DNA of 64,000 nt from positions 1-64,000 of the forward strand of contig JAAYAY010000328.1 of NCBI GenBank assembly GCA_012719125.1, written 5' to 3'. Shown here piece by piece: positions 14,742 through 24,500 of this stretch. Within the stretch, counting starts at the first letter, position 1. Each line of letters opens with the position of its first letter. Below the pieces are notes generated by a model. The model saw only the letters and a list, made by a program, of their open reading frames with translations. It had not been told where the DNA came from and made no database searches. A program made the position numbers and the translations under genes. The stretch comes from Planctomycetaceae bacterium. Its GTDB lineage: Bacteria; Planctomycetota; Planctomycetia; Pirellulales; Thermoguttaceae.

Positions 14742-17162
14742 ATGCACGAACACAGTTTCTTCACACGACGACAGTTCATGGCTGTCACCGGTGCGGCAGC
14801 AGGGGCTGTGGCGTTAGGACGATTCGGAGTACGAGCGGCGTCGGCGGGGCCGATCACGACACCGCACGGCGAAATTGCCGCCTTGCGCCGGGACATCGTG
14901 AACTCGCCGGTCCGCGTTGCATTGCACCGCGCCGAGGTCTTCACCAAGGTCTTTCGAGAAACCGAAGACCGGCCCTGGGCATTGCGCAAAGCGATGGCCT
15001 TGCATGAGTACTTCGAGACCGTGCCGCTGTACGTCCGCGATCACGACGGCCTGGCGGGGGCGATCAGCGAGTTGCCGGGGGCGATGCCGGTCATGGTCGA
15101 GCTGGGTATTGGCGAGAACAACATCTACACGGGCGAGCGTCCGGATCGCCAGGGATACTTGCTGGGCCGGGTGCCCGACGAGATTCGCACCTACTGGATG
15201 AACCGCAACATGTGGGGGTTGTACCGAACCGAAATCCTCGGTCAACCTCCCTACAAGAGTGCCGACGAAGTACCTCAATCACTCGGCTACAATTTCATCT
15301 CGAACCAGGGACACCTGAGCCCGAGCTACGGCGAACTGTTGCAGGTCGGTATCGGCGGAATCCTGAAGCGGGTCCGAGCCAGGCAACAGCAGCCGGTCGA
15401 GGCCGACCACTCGGCGTTTCTACAGGCCGCCGAACTCTCGCTCGCCGGGCTGAGCCGGTGGATCGGCCGCTACGCGGACTTCCTCGAAGAGACGGCCGCC
15501 GCCTGCGATCGCTCCGCCCGCGCCGCTGAGCTGCGTGAGATGTCGAGAATCGCCGCGAAAGTCGCCGCCGGGCCGCCGGAGACGTTCCGCGAAGCCCTGC
15601 AGTTGATCTGGTTCGTGCACCAGGCCGTCCATATCGAGGGGCACGGTTACTCGAACACGCCCGACCGGATCGACCAGCTCCTGTTTCCCTACTATGAAGC
15701 CGACCTCCGCGCCGGCCGCATCGATGAGGACCAGGCGCTCAGGCTGGCCGAGAACTTCGTGCTCAAGCAGTATGACAACAGTTTCTGGGGCTCCGAGCAT
15801 CATCTCACGCAGGGTTTGTGCGTGGCCGGTTCGACGGCGGACGGCAAGGACCAGACGAACCGTCTGAGCTGGCTGTTTGTGGAGGGCCACACGAACCTGA
15901 CTCTGCCGGAACCGTTGCTGTGGGTCCGCTGGCACCCGAACATCGACCAGGAGTTCTTCGATTTCTGCCTGGCGCGACTCGAGCGCAGCACCTGCTTCCC
16001 CATGTATTGGAACGATCAAGCGATTCCCGACGCGCTGATCGAGTTGGGAATTGCGCGGGAGGACGCGTTCAACTTCGTTCCCGTCGGCTGCAACGAACTG
16101 GCGGTTCCCGGCCAGTGGTACTACAACCCGAAGGCGCATTGCGGCTACCTGCAGGCTATCGAGGCCGTGCTCACCAGCGGGAAGGGGTTTGCCGGCCAAT
16201 GGCGCTGGCGGGACATCGCACCTCCCGTATCGCAGCTTGCTGATTTCAACGAGTTCTCCGATGCAGTCGGAGCGTACATCCGGGCAGCGATGGAGAAAAC
16301 CTACCGCGGGCAGCTTCAACAATTGGAGGCACAGATCCGCTGGGGCACGACGCCGCTGACGTCGTGTTTCTTTGACGGCTGCATCGACGAGGCTCACGAC
16401 ATGGCCGAGGGGACGAAATACAACTTCCTTTCGTGCGGAGGCATTGCCTTTGCCAATGCGGTCGATTGTCTGGCTGCGATCCGACAGGTCGTCTACGAGA
16501 AGAAAGAAGCAACGTTGGAAGAAGTCGCGGCCGCTTGCGCTGCGAACTTCGAGGGTCACCAGCGCCTGCGGGCCAAGCTGCGTGCGGCTCCCAAGCAAGG
16601 CAACGACGATCCGCGGCTCGACGACGTCATCCGTTTGGTGGAACGAATGCGGGACGAGCCGATGAAGGAAATCTGCCGGGATCCTCGGGACGGCAGCCGG
16701 TTTGGCAACTCACACGTCGTCCGCAGCGGCGCCGTGCGCAGCGGGCTGACAACGCCGGCCACTCCCGACGGCCGGTTGGCCGGCACGCCGCTGGCCAGCT
16801 CCGTGGCCGCTTCGGTCGGTTGCGAACAGACCGGTCCAACGGCCCTGCTCAACTCGGTCTGCAAGTTGGATTCGGCCAAGAGCTGGCAGTCCGGGTATCA
16901 GGTGAACGTTCGCTTTCACGCGGGGATGATCGCCGAACAGGCGGAACGCGACAAGTTGCGAGCCATGCTGAACGTCTACTTTCAGCAAGGCGGCCAGGAA
17001 CTTCAGATCAACGTCGTGGACAGCAACACGCTCCGCGCCGCTCAGAAGAACCCCGAACAGTATCAGGACCTGGTCGTGCGGGTGGCCGGTTTCAGCGAGT
17101 TCTTTGTCCGCCTCACGCCGGAATTGCAGCAAGACGTCATTGCCCGAATGGAACACCGATAA
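14742..17162 (+). CDS. Glycyl radical enzyme (diol-dehydratase-like) with Tat-type leader
   Basis: An 806-residue pyruvate-formate-lyase-family enzyme. The thiyl cysteine is Cys450 in VGCNEL; the following Glu452 gives the Cys-x-Glu arrangement of dehydratase/lyase-type members (glycerol dehydratase, CutC and relatives), not the Cys-Cys of pyruvate formate-lyase. The radical site is Gly783 in RVAGFSEFF, near the C-terminus. The family domain begins around residue 45. Ahead of it is an extra leader with TRRQFM, a hydrophobic AVTGAAAGAVALG stretch and an AASA-like end, which fits a Tat signal. There is no in-frame Met that would remove the leader and keep the domain whole. The activase gene overlaps the stop codon by 1 bp. 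The substrate is unknown. Confidence 0.9.
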   Translation: MHEHSFFTRRQFMAVTGAAAGAVALGRFGVRAASAGPITTPHGEIAALRRDIVNSPVRVALHRAEVFTKVFRETEDRPWALRKAMALHEYFETVPLYVRDHDGLAGAISELPGAMPVMVELGIGENNIYTGERPDRQGYLLGRVPDEIRTYWMNRNMWGLYRTEILGQPPYKSADEVPQSLGYNFISNQGHLSPSYGELLQVGIGGILKRVRARQQQPVEADHSAFLQAAELSLAGLSRWIGRYADFLEETAAACDRSARAAELREMSRIAAKVAAGPPETFREALQLIWFVHQAVHIEGHGYSNTPDRIDQLLFPYYEADLRAGRIDEDQALRLAENFVLKQYDNSFWGSEHHLTQGLCVAGSTADGKDQTNRLSWLFVEGHTNLTLPEPLLWVRWHPNIDQEFFDFCLARLERSTCFPMYWNDQAIPDALIELGIAREDAFNFVPVGCNELAVPGQWYYNPKAHCGYLQAIEAVLTSGKGFAGQWRWRDIAPPVSQLADFNEFSDAVGAYIRAAMEKTYRGQLQQLEAQIRWGTTPLTSCFFDGCIDEAHDMAEGTKYNFLSCGGIAFANAVDCLAAIRQVVYEKKEATLEEVAAACAANFEGHQRLRAKLRAAPKQGNDDPRLDDVIRLVERMRDEPMKEICRDPRDGSRFGNSHVVRSGAVRSGLTTPATPDGRLAGTPLASSVAASVGCEQTGPTALLNSVCKLDSAKSWQSGYQVNVRFHAGMIAEQAERDKLRAMLNVYFQQGGQELQINVVDSNTLRAAQKNPEQYQDLVVRVAGFSEFFVRLTPELQQDVIARMEHR

Positions 17163-18067
17163 TGACGACCGGCCACATTTTCGATATCCAGCGTTTCTGT
17201 ATCCACGACGGCCCGGGCATCCGCACTACGGTCTTCTTCAAGGGTTGTCCACTGCGCTGTTTGTGGTGCGGAAATCCGGAGAGTATTTCCCGAGAACCGT
17301 CACTCTCCTACATGCCGGAGAAGTGCATCGCCTGCGGCGATTGCTTTGACAAGTGCCCAGAATCTGCTCTTTCGCCTGACGTTTCCGGTAAAGCACGTGT
17401 CGATCGCACACTGTGCAAGGGGAGCGGCGATTGTGCACGTGCCTGTGATCCCCAGGCGTTGGAGATCGTCGGTCGCGTGGCGACGGCCGCGGAAGTGCTC
17501 GAGGTGGTTCTGCGCGACGAGGCGTACTACGATGCGTCCGGCGGCGGAATGACCTTGTCCGGCGGCGAACCGTTGATGCAACCCGACTTCGCTAGGCTGC
17601 TGCTCCAGGAAGCCAAGGCTCGCGGCCTGCACACAGTGCTGGAGACTTCGGGCTACGCGATGTGGGGTTCCGTCCGCCCGCTCCTTCCACTCGTCGACCT
17701 GTGGTTGTTTGACTACAAGGAAACCGATCGCCGTCTCCACGAGAAGTACGTCGGCAAGACCAACGAACTGATCCTGGCGAATCTCAAGGAGTTGCACACG
17801 GCAAACGCCAAGATCGTGCTGCGATGCCCGATGATTCCGGGGCACAACGCGAGGCGCGAGCATCTCGACGGCATCGTGGCCCTCGCCAAGAGAATGCCCA
17901 AGATCGAGGGCGTTGAGCTGTTGCCCTACTACGATCTGTGGCGGGCAAAACTCGATCGCTTCGGGCTGAAGACGGAACTGCCTGAAACCGTCACACCGCC
18001 GGATGGCGACACGGTCAAGGGTTGGCGCGACTACCTCCGCTCGCGCGGTGTGCTGGTGGTGGGGTAG
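17162..18067 (+). CDS. Glycyl radical enzyme activating enzyme (radical SAM)
   Basis: A 301-residue radical SAM protein that should install the glycyl radical on the upstream enzyme. The SAM cluster motif CPLRCLWC gives Cys29, Cys33 and Cys36. It is followed by a ferredoxin-like insert with CIACGDCFDKCP and CKGSGDCARACDP, typical of activases of dehydratase-type glycyl radical enzymes and absent from the short pyruvate formate-lyase activase. SGGEP marks the SAM-binding loop. The ATG overlaps the previous stop (TAATG), so the two are translationally coupled. It has no export signal and acts in the cytoplasm, which matters for the Tat leader on its partner. Confidence 0.93.
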   Translation: MTTGHIFDIQRFCIHDGPGIRTTVFFKGCPLRCLWCGNPESISREPSLSYMPEKCIACGDCFDKCPESALSPDVSGKARVDRTLCKGSGDCARACDPQALEIVGRVATAAEVLEVVLRDEAYYDASGGGMTLSGGEPLMQPDFARLLLQEAKARGLHTVLETSGYAMWGSVRPLLPLVDLWLFDYKETDRRLHEKYVGKTNELILANLKELHTANAKIVLRCPMIPGHNARREHLDGIVALAKRMPKIEGVELLPYYDLWRAKLDRFGLKTELPETVTPPDGDTVKGWRDYLRSRGVLVVG

Positions 18068-18206
18068 GAGTTAGTCAGCATGCTTGAGGCATGCGTCCAA
18101 GAAACTGAAAACCAGCGGCAAGACGATCGAGCGGCAGTGGACTGCGGACGTGACGACTGTTTTTCGTCATCGTCGTCCTTCGAGCCATTCTCGACGAACC
18201 TCCGCA

Positions 18207-18404
18207 GAAGTCGTCGTGGAACCAACACGAGGTCTTGACTCCCCGGTCGGCGAGAACCTCGTAGGCGTCCGGACGAACCAGTCTCCAGTGGACGATCGCC
18301 GGCGGCGTGAGCGCGTTTCCCGCGAATCGGGCCAGATGCTCGTTGACTAGACCGAAGTCTGCCGCCAGTTGCTCCGGCGGTGCACTCAAGTTAGGTTCGT
18401 TGGA
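18207..18404 (-). pseudogene. Remnant of a deacetylase-like protein (paralogue of the gene at 48348)
   Basis: The minus-strand reading here contains SAPPEQLAADFGLVNEHLAR, FAG, PPAIVHW and a following DRGVK...WF. It aligns over about 65 residues with DAPPEKL...FAG...PPTVIHW...ERGVR...YF in the intact deacetylase-like protein at 48348-49532. Signal peptide, Ig-like domain and the rest of the catalytic domain are missing. The flanking residues of this 144-codon open frame (18075-18509) show no resemblance. It is therefore a decayed fragment filling the 496-bp gap between the activase and the giant secreted protein. Nothing else is evident in that gap. Confidence 0.65.
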
Positions 18405-18563
18405 GCCTTGGCGAAAACGGACCTCGCCAAAGGGCGCGACGAGGTCACTGTTCGTGCGACCGTGACGGCCCCCTCTTTGGAGATATTGACGACAACCCAT
18501 TCCGGCCATGAAGATGGATGACTAGGGCATAGATCCTATTGCGTTCTTCACCAGGGGCGTCCG

Positions 18564-21500
18564 ATGGATCAAGGAAATCAGCGTTGCTTGGAATCCCAGG
18601 TGCGTTGGCGGCCTGCGGCGCGGGATCGACGACTGCGCCTCGAGTCGCTTGAATCGCGGCATCTTCTTGCCGGACCCGCAGTCGCTGAATTCATGGGGGC
18701 TTACACCTGGTGGGCGCTCAAGAGTCAGCGAGACTTGCAGGTCAACGAACCGATCAGCAACACACTGCAATTGGGCTCGCACAACGCATACAACTCGAAG
18801 GCCTACGGTGCAGCAAACATACCCCTGGTGGCGCCGAACCAAATCTTCAGCCTGGCGGACCAGTTGGATGCCGGTGCTCGCGTTCTGGAGCTTGATTTGT
18901 GGCTCTATAACGGGGGTATCGTGCTCAATCATAACCAGGAATGGGAACCGAACCCGATCGGGATCAATCCATCGGCCCCGGTGATCCCAATCGTCGAGGC
19001 GCTCGACGAAATCCGCGGCTGGGTGGATGCAAATTCGTCGGAGGTCATCTTCCTCCATCTTGAGAATCATACGGGACTGGAAGACCGCCAGTGGAAAGAG
19101 CCGTTTCAGCAGGTTCTGGGAAGCCTCGGCGATGACGGTAGCCGGTTGACGAAGACCGTCGACTACTCGAATCAGACGATCTACAAGTCGCGCGCCGAAC
19201 TGCTCGCCGAGGGTATCCGCGTCGAGTACTTCGAAGAAAGCGGCACGACACCGACGCAAGACTTCTCGATGGAAGGGGAAGAACCGGACTTGGGCTATCT
19301 TCAGATTGTGTACGGGGACGGGATGGGAGAGAGCGGGAATGACGAGTGGGACGTGGATCCGGTCACGGCACAACTCTTGACGGAGTACGCTCGCAACGCC
19401 GTGAACGTGGTGCGGATGGACTTCTTCTTGGGCCAGAAGGGTGACGTCGGCTGGGTGAATCTCGGCTTGGTCGGAGGGCCGGAAAAAGCGTTCTACGACT
19501 TGCCGGACGGCAAACGAGGCGATCTTCTCAAGGCGGCGGTCTGGAGCTGGGCCGAGGGAGATCCCGGGGCCACGCGGTTGCGCGACGGGCGGATCGGCAT
19601 TCTTGGCGGCGGCAGGGACGTGGTGGTTCAGGACGCCAAGACGTTGTTGGGACAGGATTGGGGATGGTTCACGGCCGAGCGTTGGAGGTCGGTCTCGCCG
19701 GATTCCGGCCCCTATCCCTTTGCCCTGCGATCCGTCCATCGGTACTCTACGAAGACGGACGGCTCTCTGGTCCGTACAGACGGAACGAAGGGCGACTACT
19801 TCTGGCAGGAATCTATGTTCACGGGCCGCTGGGGGGACTTTGTCAACATCCCGGCGGACGAGTTGTATCTGCTCAAGAACGGTCACAAAGTCAAGGACAA
19901 GTCAGGCGAAGATATTCCGATGCAGTTCGCCGGCCCGGTCAACGGCCTGGAGAACTGGAAGCTCTACGAGAGCCGAACGACGGACGCATCGATATGGCTG
20001 GGCGTCCAAGACCTCGACCGCGACGGCAATTGGTCAACCGATACACGATTCACGTTCGTTTCGCTCGACGGGCACAAAAACCTCATCGTCCAGGACCTGT
20101 TTCCGTCGGACACGATGCGCGTTCAAGGGCGAATCGACGACCTGAGCATCCGCGTAGCCGACGGGGAACTCGTCCTGCAGCAAGGCACTGCGGGCACGGC
20201 GTCAAGCTGGGCCCGGCACGTCCACAACATGGTGACGACCGTCGGTCATTACGCCAGTGCCAACGAAGTCCACGTGCCTCTCAGCCAGTTCTCGGGCCAG
20301 ATTCTGGTGCGCACCGCGGGATGCGACGACCGCCTGACCTTCCTTGCCGGCAGCGGATCGCCCGGGCTGACCGTTGTCTACGAGGGGGGCAACGGAGCGG
20401 ATCAGGCGGTCTTTTCAGGTGAAGGCATCGTCACCCTGGCCCCCGGCGTCCTCCAGGTCCCGGGGCTGGGATCGGTAAAGACTGACGGCGTCGAGAGCAT
20501 CCTGACCGACGGCGATCCTCCGCCACTGTCCGTTCAGACGTCCATCTTCTGCGACGCGGAGGGGAATCTCGTCGTTTACGACCCCGCGGCCTCCACTCTC
20601 TCCAGCGAGCTGCAGATTGTTATCGATTCCGAACGCGGCGAGTTGAACTTCCGTCAATTGTCCGCGGGCGGGATCACCACCACGATCGGCCGGCAAGTGG
20701 ACGAATCGAACGTGGTGGTCTCTTTGACGAGCTTCACCGGCGAGTTGCGGTTGCTGGCCGTTGATGGGCTGGAACTGGAAACCGGTTTCGGCAACGACCT
20801 CGTCGTCGTCGGTCAGCGCGGACTTCAAACCCGTGTTGGCGTGAACGGGCTCGTATGCGCTACGGAGGGATTGCACAAGATCCGCATCAACGCGGGAGCC
20901 GGCGCAGACGTATTGCTCGTCGACCCTGCCAGTGAAGGGCTGGTCCAGACGATCATCTTCGACGGCGGCGCAGGCGCCAACACCGTGGTTGCCGTCGGCC
21001 AGGCGGTGTTTACGCCGAATTCGAACCTGAACGTATCGTCTGTAGGCGACATCCTACTGGCCAACGCAGGCGAGGCGATTCTGCCGGGAGCAGGCGGATC
21101 GAAGGCCGTCACGGCGGCATACCAGGACTTCACCGGGAAGCTGATCGTCCACGACTTCACTCGCAACGGTTTGGACGACGTATTGACCATGAGCCTGGAC
21201 CCCGACCATGCCTCGCTGTCTTTCTCTCAAGAGACGGAGACCACCCTTGTCTCAACCGTCGGCACGCGCACGGACGAGGACCTGAGAATTCCTTGGACCA
21301 TGGAGGGCGTCCGCATCCAGTCCGAAGGGGGCCAGGACATGTTGACCATGGAACTGACGGACCAGAGTGATTCCGCGCGGGTCAACCGGCAGGGAGCGGT
21401 GACGCGAATCGAGTTGGCGCCGTGTTCCGGAATGAACGGACTCGTCTTTGAGGCCACGGGGGTCGAGAAGTTCTGCATCGACACCAGGGACGGCGACGAT

Positions 21501-24500
21501 ACTCTCGAGATCAATGCGGATAGCGAGCCGATTGGAGACGCGGTCACGATCCAGGGAGGAGAAGGCGTCGATACGATTGCTGCCATGCGCGATGCGGGCT
21601 ATCTCAAGCTCGGAGACAGCTCCTTGTGGCTGGATGACCTCGGTTGGGTCTTGCTGCAATCGGTCGAGCAGGCGTCCCTTTCCGCGGGTGCAGGGCAAAA
21701 CGAGTTCATATTCTCCGAATGGACGGGCACGGTCACCGCCGCAGGCGGAGGGGGCGACGACCGCTACACATTCTACCCGGCCGATGCACCAGGCCAATAC
21801 ACGTTGGTCGAGTTGGCGGACGAGGGAAACGACGTAGTGGACTTCTGGGGGCTGGGAGCCGATTCCCCCGCCCTGGCTCTGGATTGGTACCGCCCCGCCG
21901 GAGCCGTCACCGCCACCGCGTTTGCCTCGCACCCGCTCGCCGGGCTCGTGCACGTCGGAGAAGCAGGCCAGCAGGTGAACTTCGAGTACGGGCTCAATGC
22001 AATGCCGCAGCTTGATCCGATCGTGGTCGACCCGGCCTGGAACGGCGAAGGCGAGACCTTCTACCAGGTCCGCTTTGTCGAAGTGGGCGGCAAAATGACG
22101 CTCGCGGCGAGAATCGATTGGGGAGACGGCTCGGAGGACTCGCCCGCCGAGATCGTCCAGGCACCGGGAAGCGTTGAAGGCCTGGTGACCGGGTCGCACG
22201 CGTACCCAGCCGGCACACGCCGCATCACCGTGACCGTGGACAGCAGCGCTCCGGAGATATCCGCCGGCCACGTGCGCGCGACCGTCTTCGACGAAAGTGA
22301 GATCGATCACTCGGTGCTTTCCGTCGACCCAACCGAGATCGCCGTTGCGGCAGTCGCCGGCGCCACCGTGCAGATTCCGCTGACGGTGGGTGAATCGGGA
22401 GGAGAGACTTCGATTGCGGCTGTCGTCTTCTCGTGCACGGACTTGGTCGGCGTTTCCGGCACGATTCCGTGCTCAGCCGTGACCTTCGACGCCCAGTCGT
22501 TCCATCTTGCGCCGGGCGCCTCACGAGTCGTCATCGCGTCGATTCCAGTTCCCGCTGAGATGGAGGGCGAGGTTTCGGGCACCATCACCGTAAGTTCGGC
22601 GAACACCGCCGAGGCAACTATCCCCGTGAGCCTGATGATCGTCGGCAGCGAAATCCCCACGATCAACATCACCGAGACTCCGGACTACGGCAGCGACGGA
22701 CTGCTGCATGGCCTGGTGACCGGCGTCGACTTCGCCACCCACCAGCTCGCCACCTACATCTACGTCGACGGCAGCGGCTGGTGGACCAAGCCTACCTTTG
22801 CCGAGCCAGCGGTGGCGATTGGTCCGGACGGGTCGTTCGCGGTCGACGTGGTTTCCGGTGGTCTCGACGCCTGGGCGACCATCTTCTGCACGGCCGTGCT
22901 GCCGGACGACGTGACGATTCCGATCGCCGACGGCGACGGATCGCTGCCGGCGGAGTTGGCCAGCCTGGCCGTAGCGATCGACTTCCAGCAGCGCTACGGG
23001 CGAACCATCGAATTCGCCGGCTACACTTGGGCCGTCAAGGAAGCAGTACTGCCCGTCGGACCGGGCCTGAACCGGTTCTCGAGCGACGAAGCGGACGTGT
23101 GGGTCGATGAAGAAGGCCTCCACCTGACCGTCAACTTCCACGACGGCCAGTGGTGGTCGTCGGAAGTCGTCCTCCTCGACAGTCTGGGCTACGGAACCTA
23201 CGCCATCCAGACCGACAGCCGAAACGACATCCTCGACGCCAACGCCGTCTTCGGCGCCTTCACCTGGGATCCCTACGGCGACGACGAGGCGATTCCCGGC
23301 TGGCCCTATCGCGAGATCGATATCGAGGACTCACGCTGGGGAGAGGCCGCAAGCTCGCTCAACAGCCAGTTCGTAGTTCAACCCTGGGAACCTGCCGGCC
23401 ATCGCCACCAGTACACGCTGCCTGATCTGGGCGATAGTTCGGCTCTCACGCGGTTCTTCAACTGGCAGCCCTTGCAAATCGAGTTCGCGGCCCTCGCCGG
23501 ATACTACTCCGCCGACGATTATCCGACCGAGGCGGTCATCGACGAGTGGACCTTCAGTCACGATGCCGATGCGGGGCTCGTCGTGCCCGAGCCGGGGCGG
23601 GAGCAGTTCCGGCTGAATCTGTGGTTGTCCAACACGGAGCCGGCCGAGGGCGAGACGGTGGAAGTGGTCATCCGCGACTTCACCCATCTCAGTGCCGGCG
23701 GCCCTTGCCAGATCAACGAGGGGGAAGACCTTTCGCTCGACGCGAGTTCCTGGTTGGGAACGGTCGACGCGAACGTCGCGTTCGCCTGGGATCTGGACGA
23801 CGACGGTGAGTACGACGACGCCAACGACGTGACTACGACCGTGCCCTGGAGCACGCTCGCGGGGCTCGGCTTGGCAAGCGACGGCAGTCCGCTTCCGATC
23901 CACGTACGAGCGAGCGACGAGGAGACCGTCATCGCAACGGGCAGCACCACCTTGACGATCAACAACTTGGTGCCCAACGTTGACGCGGGTGGACCCTACA
24001 CGGTCGGCGAAGGCGGAACCGTGCAACTCGATGCCGGCGGATCGACCGATCCGGGCGGCGACGCATTGACGTACGGGTGGGACTTCGATGGCGACGGCCA
24101 GTACGACGACGCTGTAGGCGCCACGCCCAACTTCTCCGCTGCCGGACTCGACGGACCAACCTCGGTGACAGTTTGGCTGCAGGTCACCGACGACGGCGGA
24201 GCGAGCGACACGGCGGCCGTCGAACTGACCGTGACCAACGTTGCCCCGACGGCCGACATCGGCGGCTCCTACACGGTCGCCGAAGGTGGGATCGTTCAAC
24301 TCGATGCCAGTGGATCGACCGATCCGGGAAGCGACGTATTGACGTACGCGTGGGACCTGGACAACGACGGCGAGCACGACGACGCCGTAGGCGCCACGCC
24401 CGTGTTCTCGGCCGCCGGGCTCGACGGCCCAACCTCGGTGACGATCAGACTGCAAGTCACCGACGACGACGGAGCGAGTGACGTAACGACCATCACGATC

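Noticed and set aside
12761-18067. Bacterial microcompartment locus around the glycyl radical enzyme
   Set aside because: No shell protein gene, aldehyde dehydrogenase or phosphotransacylase is present, and the enzyme has an export-like leader and no encapsulation peptide that I can see.
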